A DNA stretch of 64,000 bases from Elgaria multicarinata webbii (lineage: Eukaryota > Chordata > Lepidosauria > Squamata > Anguidae): NCBI RefSeq assembly GCF_023053635.1, contig NC_086182.1, positions 25,541,001-25,605,000 of the forward strand. The letters are read 5' to 3'. A program made the translations under genes and the position numbers. The notes beneath the pieces were generated by a model that was not told the DNA's origin, ran no database searches, and saw nothing but the letters and a program-made list of their open reading frames with translations. Below are positions 17,693 to 38,595 of this stretch, in pieces (position 1 is the first letter of the stretch; the number at the start of each line of letters is the position of its first letter).

Positions 17693-18454
17693 GGTTTCTT
17701 TTTGCAAGCAATGTCCCTAATATAATGCATGTTCATGTTATTTTCCCCTAACATGCACATCTTTATTTTTTATTGGAGAACTCCATTGCAAAATCTGGAG
17801 AAGTGCAAATTTTGAAGGAGTGCTGGGTTTTGGTTTACATAGCTGATCAAAAGTGCAAAATTAGGTAGATTTGCATTAAAATGTAAACTAAATAGATTTC
17901 TTCTCCATTCCTAGTGGCTCAAATAATGACTCAAATCCTTAATTTTCCTACTCCCTTTCTTATGAGGTGCTCAGTCCATGTCAGTTGTATAAAAGGCCAA
18001 ATCTTGTCTTCTTAAATTGGTTGCCATGATCTCTGTTTCTCCCCCAAATATATTCACCTTATACACGGCCACATTTTCATATGCACACTTTGTATTCATA
18101 AAGCATCCTTCGAACAGCCATCATTGTCAGCAAAAATACAGTGAGTAGACACTGATGCGTGAGCTGGGGAAGCAATGAATGAAAAATCCATGTATGTCAT
18201 TACAACTCAGAGCTTACAAAGCAAGCACTGCTGTCTTCAATTTGCAAAGGAAGCTTCGGCTGTTTGAGATGTTCTGGGGCTTTATTCATTAAAGAGTATA
18301 AAATACTACTCAGGTTGCTTCTGGACAGAGGGCTCATAGCACTACCAGTTAGAAGGCAGTGTGCAGTTATTCTGCCTTTTGTCTCTACAACAGATTTCTG
18401 CAGCAAGAAAGAAGATGGAAGAATAAGGGTGTGGGGAACATGGGATGATGACGA

Positions 18455-18707
18455 TGATGATGGTTTTATTGCATTTATATCCCGCCTTTTTTCCCCCTCC
18501 AAGGAACCCAAGGCGGCATACATAATCCTCCTCCTCCTCTCCATTTTATCCTCACAACAACAACCCTGTGAGATAGGTTGAGCTGAGAGTCTGTGACTGG
18601 CCCAAAGTCACCCCAGTGGGTTTCCATGGCTGAGATCTCCCATCTCAGCCATGGAACCCGGATCTCCCATCTCCCAGTCCAACACTTTAGCCACTACACC
18701 ACACTGT
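18455..18707 (-). repeat. tRNA-derived SINE with CORE/MIR-like body
   Basis: Same family as 2411-2655. The plus strand runs ATTTATATCCCGCC, AACCCAAGGCGGCATACATA, CATTTTATCCTCACAACAAC, GTGACTGGCCCAAAGTCACC and TTAGCCACTACACCACACTG. It carries a short internal inverted insert at 18624-18654. Confidence 0.8.
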
Positions 18708-18929
18708 AAATGTCATCATTTACACCATGAGTGGAAGATGATGACATTTGGACACCCCCCTCATTTTGTGAATGAAAAAGGGTGATGGCACGATAAAATT
18801 AATTTGGAATCACCCCCCGAAATCTTAGAACAGACGGAATGGAATGGGAAAGGCCCATTGTATGGACGAAATACTGGGTTGGTTCCTGATTTAGTCTGAC
18901 TTAAAGGAGACACAACCCATAGGAAATAG

Positions 18930-19115
18930 GAAGCTGCATTATATTGAGTCAGAACATTGGTCCATTGAGACCAGTACTGTCGACACTGACTGGCAGCAAT
19001 GGATCTCCAGGGTTTCAGGAAGGATTCTTTTCTTGCCCTACCTGGAGAAGCTGAGGATTGAAACTGGGACTTCCTGCATGCAAAGCAGGTGCTCAACCAC
19101 AGAGCTATGGCTCCT
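18930..19115 (-). repeat. tRNA-derived SINE (second family)
   Basis: Minus strand begins GGAGGAGCCATAGCTCTGTG with a box-A-like GTGGTTGAGCACCTGC, then a box-B-like AGTCCCAGTTTCAATCC, and ends near GACTCAATATAATGCAGCTT. The head resembles a tRNA but is not a tRNA gene. A degraded plus-strand copy lies at about 47356-47530. Confidence 0.75.
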
Positions 19116-20576
19116 CCCTTAAACCACTGTGATACACACGCACACTTGACACCTAGAAGCTCCACCAGAGAAGTGAGCTGATACATGCCCTAGAGTAGGA
19201 GTACAGAACTCCATTCAGCCTGAGGGTCGAATTCCAGTGGTGGATTGAGCTGAAGGCAAAAGGAATGGGGCCAAAATATCAACAATAGGGTAGGTATATC
19301 CTGGATGATTTAACCAAACTATACCTTGATGGTTCAATCAGAGATGTCAAGGATTGAACTTGGGACTTTCAACATGCAGAGCATGACCTCCATTTTTCTT
19401 TGAAGTCCTAAGCAGACCACCACACCAGATGGTTGATGGAGTCTCCGCTGGGACACCATGCACAACTTCTTGAGCCAATTGTTGTATAGACCTGTTCTGT
19501 ACCATCATGGTGTTTCCTAAGGGAGCAATTCCTCCTTTCATCACTGGCAAAGAGAATGGTTAGAGGAGCGATCTTGCAAGGAATCTCAGAGTGGGGCAGG
19601 GGGAGAGAGATGTCTAACCCACCAACCCCCCCTAGGCATTTCTCTACCCATGCGTGAATGCAGCTCAACCTCTTTTTTAAAAAGGGTTTCATCTGGTTAT
19701 TTTCTTCATGGAAAAGTCAAATGACCAAAAGGGGGCAGCAAAATCCCAGTGTAGAAATCAAGACCTTAGTGTTTATGGCATGCAACAGCAGTGTGGGCGG
19801 ACATCTGGCTTCACAGATCTATTTTGGAGGGTTTTTCTAGAACCTCAAGGTCCAAGAGATGCAAAATGCTGTCTGGGGGTTGGGGGGAGTTTCTCTTAGG
19901 GTGACCAACTGTCAGGATTTCCCCGGATTTGTCCTGGTTTTTGTTCTTTCCATGGTGTCAGGGGGGATTTTCGATAATTTTCAATAATGTCCTGGAATGA
20001 CACACCTTCCTCTTTAAGGCTGCCATTAGCATGGCAGGAGGGAATGACATGCTTTCTTGAGGCACATCATTCCCCCACCCCGAGCTCCAATTGAAGTCTT
20101 AAAGGGGAAAGTGGGCCATTCGTGGACATTATAGAAAAGGCCCCAATTGGAGTGGATGGTGGTGGTGCAGAATGAAATCCTTTCCCCTCCTCCACTCCAA
20201 TCGGGTTCTTTAAGGTGGCAGGGGAATAACGTACTTTCTGCAGGACTCAGAAAGCTGCTTCCCCACACACACACTAGGTGTCCTCTTTTTTGGTTTCCCA
20301 AATATGGTCACCCTAGTTTCTCTACACTTAGAATGAAGGACCAAAGTGGCTCTAAGCACTGACCCCAAAACTGTTTACAATACCAGAACTAAACACTCAG
20401 TCCTTTTCCACACAAGGAGCCATGCCTGACTCCCCACTAGCTTTCTTCATCAAAGCAGTCTAATATGTGCATATGTGTGTCGTGGGAGCAGGGGGTCCTT
20501 TTAGCTGTTGTTATTGTTAAGCCACTGAGAGACAGGAATCCTTGCTGATCTATTACAGATCATCTTGAGATCTGCT
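19116..20576. other. Intergenic, nothing firmly recognised
   Basis: Between TMEM45B and gene 2. There are repeat-like segments, such as an inverted pair around CTTTAAGGCTGCCATTAGCA (about 20015) and TCTTTAAGGTGGCAGGGG (about 20209), suggesting an old MITE at about 19905-20315. No exon recognised. Confidence 0.35.
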
Positions 20577-20582
20577 ATTATT

Positions 20583-20614
<32 letters not shown>

Positions 20615-20795
20615 TATAGCACCATCAATGTACATGGTGCTGGTCAGAGTAAAACAGTAAATAGCAAGACCCTGCCGCATAGGCTTACAATCTAATAAAA
20701 TCATAGTAAAACAATAAGGAGGGGAAGAGAATGCAAACAGGTACAGGGTAGGGTAAGCAGGCACAGGGTAGGGTAAAACTAACAGTAGAAAGTAA
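20577..20795 (-). mobile_element. L2-clade LINE, 3' UTR only
   Basis: The plus strand shows (ATTT)n, then TATAGCACCATCAATGTACA, AGACCCTGCCGCATAGGC and AGGCTTACAATCTAATAAAA, the reverse complement of the 3' UTR of the L2 copies at 1-2108, 49271-51071 and 58770-61393. About 215 bases, extremely 5'-truncated. Confidence 0.85.
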
Positions 20796-21279
20796 CCTTC
20801 TGCTCACTATGACCATTGTGCAGGGAGATGGCACATTCAACAACACAACCTGGATGTACATTTTGTCCTCCAATACCTCACCATCACTCCCTGCCACCCC
20901 ACCCCCCATACTCACCAGCTGAGGCGGCCACATGGCTACCTCATAGTAGGGCTAGTCCTGATCACACCCTGCTTCTGAGGTTACCAGGAGGATCAATCTG
21001 GCCACTGCTGGAAACAAAATGCTAGACTCGATGAATCTTTGGTCTGATGCAGTGGCGGAAGCAGTTCTTATCTTCCTACCCACTGAGTTGTTCCTCCGCT
21101 TTACCGTTATTGTGCAAAGAGGGATAATATGATGCAGAACAAGTCCTGCCCACACACACCTTCCTGTCTCTCCCTATTATAGTGCTGATTAATAATGATG
21201 ATCATCATACAAATATAACCAGCAACATTCCCCCTCTTGAATCCTCCATCTGTTGGAGCTGTTTGACAAAACTTTAATT

Positions 21280-21282
<3 letters not shown>

Positions 21283-21359
<77 letters not shown>
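21283..21359. repeat. Compound (CT)n(CA)n microsatellite
   Basis: About 15 CT units pass directly into about 24 CA units. Likely length-polymorphic. Confidence 0.95.
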
Positions 21360-21360
<1 letters not shown>

Positions 21361-21676
21361 ACAACGTCTTTGCTTGGGAGGGAAATGTCATTAGAAATGC
21401 AGGCCTGTTGCCTCCCCCGCCCCCAAGCAGAAGAATAGTTTACCTGAGACCGAAATTTGCATCCTTGATGGAATTCCATTCCATTCCATTCCAGAAGAGT
21501 CCAACCAATGCATTTGGTTCCTTCATTGATGCTCTGGATCAGCCACTGACAATGAGTGAAAACAGGCAACCTTTTGCCAACTGCATGCAGTAGCAGCCAG
21601 AGAATTGGCTTACTAATAGGAAATGTGGGGCCCCACAGGAAAGACAGTCCTGACCTTTACTGTTAACTAACAAGAG

Positions 21677-21682
21677 GTAGTG

Positions 21683-21725
<43 letters not shown>

Positions 21726-21726
21726 C
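21677..21726. repeat. (TAG)n microsatellite
   Basis: About 16 consecutive TAG units after GAGG. Confidence 0.9.
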
Positions 21727-21730
21727 AGTT

Positions 21731-22750
21731 ATACTTTTCTGAAAATAATCCAAAAGAGCTTACAAAAAGAGAAACAATAAAAATGATAAAGATACTCATA
21801 TGAGAACTACTCTTCTTTGGGTACTGACAATTTCCAAGGATGCGGGTCTTAGCCAGATTTGGCTTCCTTAGGAAAGAGGGATCACTGAAGACTTAAGATA
21901 GTAATGTGACAAAATTACAGGATGAGGCCGAGGATGCTGATGCTAATTATTAAGGGTTGCATGTCATGTTGGAGGCAAACATCTAAAAGAATGCTTGGGT
22001 GACTGCATGTTCAGAACGTGCCTGGTGTGCTTCTGAAAATCTTTCCAAGCAACTACCCAAAGGTGCCTCTAATTATGAAACTGTGTTGACAGGTTTAAAG
22101 GACGTTTAGGGCGGAGTACTTACCTGAGCATCATCCCTGAGGTGCTCCTCCCTCTACCTGAGAATTATTCTCACATAAACTTGCCTTCTGCAGTTCACGG
22201 TTGAGTGTGGCTTGGGCAGGATCATCTGGGCCTCAGCAAAGGAAGCAGAGCAAGACAGGTAAGTTCTGTCATGCCTCCTTGGGAAACTATGAATCTTACT
22301 TCTGATTATCTATGTCCTTATTCTGCTTCGGCCAAGATTTGGTTGAGGAAGAAGAGGAATGGGTAGAGAGAAGGGTTAGATGATTTCTCCTGTAGTAACA
22401 CACCAGTTGCATCCCAGTGTTTAGACACTAGGCATCATGCTGTGCCTGTGGGCTTCCCAATGGTATCACAGCCAGCATTGCGTAGTGTAGTCACGGGCAG
22501 CCCTACCATTAGGCAGTGTGAGGCGGTTGCTTCAGGTGGCAGCAGGAAAATGTTGGAGACAGCTATGGGCCACATGGCTTCTCCTGTGCCCTCTAGGCTA
22601 GCCAGTTGCCATTAGATCCAGTGGAGGAAGGTGTGCCATCCCCAGTATTGAAGTAAGATGCATCAGCTAGTCAAGTTGGATTTTGTATGTAGAACAGGAG
22701 TGGGCGCCCTCTTGTTCTTTGCCTCAGGCAGCAAAATGTCTTGGGCCAGC
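21731..22750. other. Intergenic, nothing recognised
   Basis: No exon, RNA gene or clear repeat boundary identified. Confidence 0.3.
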
Positions 22751-22751
22751 C

Positions 22752-22882
22752 CTGAGTGTAGTCTCCTCCAACCTGGCACCCTCCTGATGTGTTGGACTGG
22801 AACTCCCATAGTTCCTAGCCAATGTCTGGGAATGATGGGGGTTGTAGTTCAACTCATTCGTAAAGCACCAGGTTGGCAAAGA
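22752..22882. repeat. Palindromic hAT MITE (CCAACCTGG...ACTACAACTCCC family)
   Basis: CTCCAACCTGGCACCCTCCT and GATGTGTTGGACTGGAACTC face GGGTTGTAGTTCAACTC and CACCAGGTTGGCAAAG. An older, more degraded relative of the clean copy at 34069-34187. Confidence 0.6.
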
Positions 22883-22884
22883 CT

Positions 22885-23112
22885 GATGTAGTGTTTAGAG
22901 TGCTGAACTAAAACTAGGGAGACCCAGGTTCAAATCTCCACTCGGCTGTGAAGCTCACTCAGTGACCTTGGGCCAGTCAGACTCTCTCAGCCTAACCCAT
23001 CTCACAGGGTTGTTGTGAGGATCAAAGGGGGAGTAGAGAGAACCGTGTACACCATCCTGAGTTCCTTGGGGTGGGAAGGGTTCATACAAATGCAATAAAT
23101 GAAATAAATAAA
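22885..23112 (+). repeat. tRNA-derived SINE with CORE/MIR-like body
   Basis: Head GTAGTGTTTAGAGTGCTGAA, body GTGACCTTGGGCCAGTCAGA, ATCTCACAGGGTTGTTGTGA and GAGTTCCTTGGGGTGGGAAG, tail AATAAATGAAATAAATA. Plus-strand member of the 2411-2655 family. Confidence 0.8.
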
Positions 23113-23839
23113 GAAATGAAATGCATGAACTGTTGGATAGAGAACTCTGGAGTAGTTGGTCTCTCAAACAACTTAAGGTTTTACGAGGAACTTGATTAGA
23201 GCGCAGTAGATATTTTGTTTTGAGGAATGCATCTACATCAAGGTAGTTCTTATGAATTTTCCAGAGATGAATTATTTCCCACCCAGATATAGTTCTTTTG
23301 AGGATTTTCTTTGAAGAGTGTATAGACATTTGATGACTGCACTGTACAAAGGAGCTTCTCCCCCTGCCCAGCCTGCTATTCCTTGCCCTCTCGCCTCTTC
23401 TTGTCTCTCTGTTGTAGATGATGAGCCCTCAGGACTGGGACTAGGTTACTCAGGTATGCATGGTGGCAAACTGTTGATGCCAAGTAGGAAGGTCCAAGCA
23501 TGTGATGCTTCTGACTACCTGGAAATCAAGTATGAAAGCAGATGTCTCTGGCTACTTGGATACAGCAGGGACACACACACACACACACAGAGAATAATCA
23601 GCTATTTCCCACCTGTTTATTTTTAAGTGTTTGAACTGAAGTTTTGATATCAATATATAGGAGGGGTTTATTTTGTGACACCCCAAAATGCACTATATCA
23701 TCAGGCAGTTGCTTAAAACGAACTATACGCGATATATTCAGTACCGACAAGGAGAGCTTTTGCTAATACATTGTGCTACTTTTTCCTTTCCTCTTTGGAC
23801 CAAACTCACAAAGCGCAGAGTTAAACTAATGGAATTTGC

Positions 23840-24020
23840 TGCCACAAGATGTAGTGATGTCCCCTCAACTTGGGTGGCTTTAACAGGGAATTGGATGAAT
23901 CCATGGGGGATGATAAAGCTATCAGTGGCTACTAGTCCTTCTGGTTGTGTGCTACCTCCAGTGTCAGAGACATTATGCAAACATACACCAGTTGCTGGAG
24001 AACTGGGGTGGGAGGGTGCA
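23840..24020 (+). repeat. Degraded interspersed repeat (CR1-like 3' region)
   Basis: GAATTTGCTGCCACAAGATG, GGCTTTAACAGGGAATTGGA, GCTATCAGTGGCTACTAG and CCAGTTGCTGGAGAACTGGG form a family also seen in reverse at 35725-35930. Non-coding here. Confidence 0.5.
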
Positions 24021-24517
24021 AACTCTAAAGAAGTGGTGGCCTTATACTCCAAGCCTGGAAGGAAAAATACCAACCTCCTATCACTCAATGAAATGAAGAT
24101 CTTACTGCTCTCATTATGTTTGAGCATATCTCCAGCTATACTAGCTTCATCCCACGTACCTGTTTCCCTCAAATTATCCCCTACAGTGCTAAGCTGTTGC
24201 TGTTGTTGTTGTTACCTAAATTACACCTCGGGCAGCAGCGCTCCTAAGATCTTTTGCATTCCAGGAAATGGGTTTAAGGAGGGAAATGTAAAAAAAAAAA
24301 AATCATTAAAAAATCAACAGATGACCCAATCCGAATCAAATTTGGTATGCTTTAAGCTCTCCTTAATACCTATTATGGTGCCAATTTTTATGTCTTTATC
24401 TTTAAAATTTACACAGATGTAAGCATTTGTTTAATTTTTCTTTAAACATGATCCTGCACCCCCAGTGGCCGCTCGGAAAACAACAAAGGATTCACTTGAA
24501 AACTAGTAGCTAAATAC

Positions 24518-25150
24518 TAGGGGTGTGCACGGACCCCCCCACTCCGCTTCACTTTAAGATCCGCCATTTTCGGATCGGCCCGCTCCGCCCCGCCCCCACT
24601 CCGCCTGTGCCCACTCCGCTCCGCTCGGAGCTCCGGATCCGGATCGGAGCTCCGGTCCCCCCCCATAGGGGGGGTTACCTGGCCCTGCCGCCATCGCCGC
24701 CCATGTGGCGACGGCGGCAGAGCCCGGTAAGGGACCAAGGGGGAGGGGGCCTTACCTGCCTCTGTCCGCTGCCGTCTTCAATTGAGCCCGCGGTTCCACC
24801 AGGAAGTCTGGGCCGCAAGTGCGGCCCAGACTTCCTGCTGGAACCACGGGCTCAATTGGAGACGCTGACGGACCGCGGACAGAGACAGGTAAGGGAGAAG
24901 AGGGTGGGGGGCGTTACCGGGCCCTGCTGCTGTCGCCGCATGGGCGACAGCGACAGCGGCAGGGCCCGGTAAACCCCACTTACCTTTCCGGCGGAGCTCC
25001 GGATCGAGGCGAAGGATCCGCCTTCACCTCGATCCTCTTCGCCACGCTCCGCCGGCCCCCCAATCCTCTTCGCCTCCGCCTTAAGGGCAGGCGAAGCCCC
25101 CCGCTCCGCCACTGCTTCTCCGGTCCGATTAGAAGCGGAGCACATCCCTA
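24518..25150. mobile_element. hAT MITE C, same ends as elements A and B
   Basis: 633 bases, starting TAGGGGTGTGCACGGACC and ending AGCGGAGCACATCCCTA, with an exact 8-base duplication CTAAATAC at 24510-24517 and 25151-25158. The GC-rich interior contains hairpins such as GGAAGTCTGGGCCGCA facing TGCGGCCCAGACTTCC (about 24810-24835). No transposase. Shares terminal sequence with the autonomous element B but almost none of its interior. Confidence 0.92.
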
Positions 25151-25158
25151 CTAAATAC

Positions 25159-26817
25159 CTTGATTCTTTTCCCTTTATAGCACAATTAAAGCAGGATGCA
25201 TGGGAGTACTTCACAGTCAATGCAGATTATAAACTAACAGTTGTCAGTGCAAGTTCAATACCATTATAAAGCAGTAGTGTCTATCCTGCCCAGCTACCAT
25301 CAAAGTTGTATGGATGCTTATTTAGATATATGGACTGCTTCTATTCATGTATGCATTTGAAATGGAAATGTTACTCACCCCCATTGTGTTTTCCCCTTTT
25401 CTCTACATCAATGGAGATGTTAATGATTACTGTATATTAATGATATGAATTCCAACTTCTTATTTTTTGTTAGTCTGTTGTTATCATTGTTTTGCTTTTT
25501 TTAAATAAAAAGAGTGGGGGGCTGCTATTGCACTCAAGTGCTACTTCGGGGGCTTCCCACAGACAGCTGTGTGAACAGAACCCTGGACTAGGTGGAACCT
25601 TGTCTGATTCTGCAGGGCTCTTCTTAGGATACGTAAGAATCATCTGTTACATAAAGTACTGGTTTGAGAATGAGAAAGCATTTATTTTGGTGTGCTACTT
25701 TTAAGGCAGGAGTGACAAACGTCTTGTCAAAATGCAGCAACCCACCAGCCCCATCTCAGTGATGTGCGTCTCATCAAATGATGGAAGGACACTATTGTGT
25801 TTCCCGTCCATCTGGTGTGATGTGCAAGGGAAGAGGCTGAAGTGGTGGGTTCCTCTGCAGAGCTGCCTTTCACTCCGTGATACCCCTTCTGGAGTCATGT
25901 GGTTAACTCAGGACTTGTGCTCATACTGGTCTGCTTAGGGGCCTGGGTTTGCGGACAGAAAAAGAAATATGAACCATGCCAGCAGGAGCTCATGATGACT
26001 CAAAGGACAAACAATGATACAGTGGTAAATTTTGACGTGTAGGCCCTCAGCATGGCAGTCTCCATAGCAACACTCCCAAGAAGAGTCCAAAAATACAGGT
26101 AGCTGTGCTGATTTCTGTCTTTCTGGGCCTGTTTGAGCAATCCACCATGGATTACTCAAAAATAAGATCCACGGTGGGTTAGCAAGTTGTGTAGTGATAG
26201 AACCCCCTCCCCACTGGGAGCAAACCACCCACGCCTGCTAACCAGCTTTTACAAGATGGTTAGCAGGCATCCACAGTGGTTCCCATGTCACCTGGCAGGA
26301 ATCCTGTGGATATTTTGGCCCGTTTCAGGGGGAGGAAAAATGGCAGCAACCATAGAGCTTGCCAGCAAGAGCAACCACCACTTTCAGTAATGCTCTTGCT
26401 ACCATGGGCATTTTCTATGGTCATGTGGCACTTTTGCTGGCTGGGGAGACTGTCATGGCCTTAGTCATACTGCGGCAGCCACTGGGATACATAGGCATAG
26501 TAACAGGAGACTGTGGATTTATCCATAGGGAGAAGAGGTGTAAGTAAATCATGGTGTTGTGTGGAGTAATGGTCATGTGGCAGGCACGCACAGTGTGGTT
26601 TTCCAACCCCTCCCCCATAATCGTGTGAATGGGGACTCTCCCTCTCTCTGCGGCTGGGTTCACACAACACACTAAGCCATGATGTTTTATTTTCTGGGAA
26701 AACCCATGACGGGCTTGTGTGTCATGTGTCTGAGGTTTCCACCATCCAAACACCTCACTCTGAGAACCCATGCTCTGCAGAATGAGCATAGTAGGCTCAT
26801 TGCAAAGTCTACAACAC
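25159..26817. other. Intergenic with old MITE-like segments
   Basis: A SINE end (TTGTCTGATTCTGCAGGGCT) lies at about 25600. From about 26150 to 26760 there are GGTTAGCAAG / GCTAACCAGC and CCATGATGTTTTATTTTC segments typical of degraded DNA-transposon derivatives. No exon recognised. Confidence 0.35.
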
Positions 26818-26960
26818 GTACCGCCCAATACCCAAATCTCTCTGGGAGGTTCACAAAAATTAATAAGGTACAGCATAAAATATAAAATATGGAAGCTTAA
26901 AACCGCAGTATAAAAAGCTCAACCAGAATAAAACCTAATAACCAAAACGTACAGCCAGAG
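26818..26960 (-). repeat. LINE 3' tail fragment (CR1/L2 group, second family)
   Basis: ACCGCCCAATACCCAAATCT and CTCTGGGAGGTTCACAAAAA followed by an A-rich region is the reverse of the 3' end seen at 32404-33460. Confidence 0.55.
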
Positions 26961-27159
26961 TAAACAGAGTAAGTCCATTTCCCTTCTCTCCTGTAATTAT
27001 AGGTAGCAGAGTCAAAGATAAGGGAGAAACCAAAGGTATTCTGAACACTGGATAGGCCAAAGTGTACCAGGTGATATTTCCTGCCTAGGGCTGAAGGCAG
27101 GCTATGCATCAGCCTGCTACAGAATCTGGTGGAACCTGTTGGCTATCGGTGGAGCCAGG

Positions 27160-28007
27160 GTGGAGTCTGGAAGATTATGGGAAGAACTTGGAAGATCCAG
27201 AAATGTGATCAGTGGCCAAGAAAATAAAAATTAAACCACCCCTCTTCGCCCAGATCTGAACAAGTGTGTTCCCTTTTCTGACATTAGTAATGATTACCTT
27301 CCTGCCACAGCGATGTTTTCCTAGTCAGACCAGACCAATTAGCAGTGCTGCAATAGACTGAGTCACTTTGCCACTTGGATCCTGAAAAAAGTTACTTACA
27401 CTACAGGTGACCTCTTTGCATCTTTTAAAATGCTAATTGAACGCTTTGTGTGTACAGTGTGTGTGTGTGTGTGTGGAGGGAGGGTGATAAGTAATGAGTT
27501 CAGAGCAGCTGTGAAGCAGGAATTTAACTTTTCCCTCTCTTGTTTAGTGTTGAGGTTACAAGTACAGCTGGTGCAAAAGTGGTGTTACACATTCAGGTAT
27601 TTGGATTCTCCAAGCATCTGGGTGGTTGCATCTATAAGGAAAGTCCCTGTTACATGTCCTTAGTACTTGGATCATTATGCTGACGTGAGAACATTGACAT
27701 CAACGAGCCGCAGAGCCAAATACTGAAGATGCTTAAGGGTCAGGGAAACTACTGCAAACCCACACACAGCTTGGATGTGGTGCTGGTTCACACCCTATGA
27801 AATTACCAGTTTGGAAAGGGAGTATGCAGTCCTACTTGCTACAGCAGGGTTCTTTCCTTTCTGTTATGAAACATCCAGCCACCTACACTCATCCAAACCA
27901 TGGACAGCTTGGCATTGCCACAGCTCTTGCCCATTACCTTTCCATTGCCACAAGTCTTGTCCTTCTGTGAATTCCATTCTTCGGATTGCTCTCATAGATA
28001 AGGTGAC
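27160..28007. other. Intergenic, nothing recognised
   Basis: Includes a short (GT)n run at about 27457-27474. No splice-consistent TMEM45 exon found. Confidence 0.3.
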
Positions 28008-28189
28008 GTACGGTGCAACCCTATACACGTTTACCCAGGAGTGAGCCCCATTGAGTTAAATGGGACTTAGCCCCTTCCACAGTAGTTTTGTCTGAGATTG
28101 TAGTCTTTGTATTTGATGAATAAGGGGGTGCCATTTTGGATTTCACTAAATGGAGGAGCAAGAAGATTTCAGTAAGCAAGGGGAGACCC

Positions 28190-28432
28190 AGTGTGGTATA
28201 GTGGCTAAAGTGTTGGACTAGGAGTCGGGAGATCCAGGTTCTACTCCCCACATGGCCATGGAAACCCACTGGGTGACTTTGGGCCAATCACAGAGTCTCA
28301 GCCCAACCTACCTCACAGGGTTGTTGTCGTGAGGATAAAATGGAGAGGAGGAAGATTATGTACGCCGCCTTGGGTTCCTTGGAGGAAAAAAGGTGGGATA
28401 TAAATTAAATAAATAAATGAAATGAAGCAAAG
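28190..28432 (+). repeat. tRNA-derived SINE with CORE/MIR-like body
   Basis: The best preserved copy: head CAGTGTGGTATAGTGGCTAA, GGTTCTACTCCCCACATGGC, core GGGTGACTTTGGGCCAATCA, CTACCTCACAGGGTTGTTGT, then GCCTTGGGTTCCTTGGAGG and an AAATAAATAAATG tail. Confidence 0.85.
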
Positions 28433-29032
28433 GTTAAAGTCCCTTTCTTGGATGGGGTAGAACAAATGGAAAACAGGAAGCTGTCGCTGGAAGGAAGTTT
28501 GCTGCTTGGCAGGCAGGCAGGCGCATACACTCAAAATTAAATTGCACAGAGATGAGTGTTTTAAATGGAGTAAGAACCACTGCAGCTCTGCTCCTCCCTG
28601 TAGAACCATGATAAGCCTTGGGTTATATCTCTCCTTGAAGCCAGGTCAGTAACTATACTGAGTGAAGAGAACAAGTTTTTAATGACAGTTAATTGACGGA
28701 GGAAACTACCCAATGAGTAAGTTAAGAACAAAGGGTTGCAAGAGCAGCTCTTGCTATGGCTCCCGTTGTTATCAGGGTACATGGTGGGTAGCAGTCTGAT
28801 AAGGTATTTTCTACTTTCTGTGTCTGTTCCCTAACGCTAGAACCATATGCTAACCGACCGCATTGTTGTTCTTAAAATTCATGCTTTCCCCATTTTCTCT
28901 TTATTCAAACTGTCATTGGTGTCCTGGAAAAGTTTGTATCAGGATGCCATTGCTGGAAAGGTGAATGTTTTCAGGTGTATAATGAATGAAGACACTGACT
29001 TGCCCTGTGATTGTGCGTTTGATGTTTTTAAG

Positions 29033-29046
29033 GCCCAAGTGCAGCA
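29033..29046 (+). other. Possible 5' UTR of the TMEM45B-like gene
   Basis: TTTTTAAG at 29025-29032 could be a splice acceptor placing 14 untranslated bases before the ATG at 29047. Weak, and no upstream exon was identified. Confidence 0.3.

Positions 29047-38595
<9,549 letters not shown>

Noticed and set aside
23688-24422. 244-codon plus-strand frame
   Set aside because: It spans a degraded interspersed repeat (23840-24020) and low-complexity CTG and poly-A tracts, with no domain or conserved splice structure.
28190-28270. tRNA-like segments at SINE heads (also 2411-2655, 18930-19115)
   Set aside because: They are fused to SINE bodies with A-rich tails and lack a sound cloverleaf, so they are not tRNA genes.
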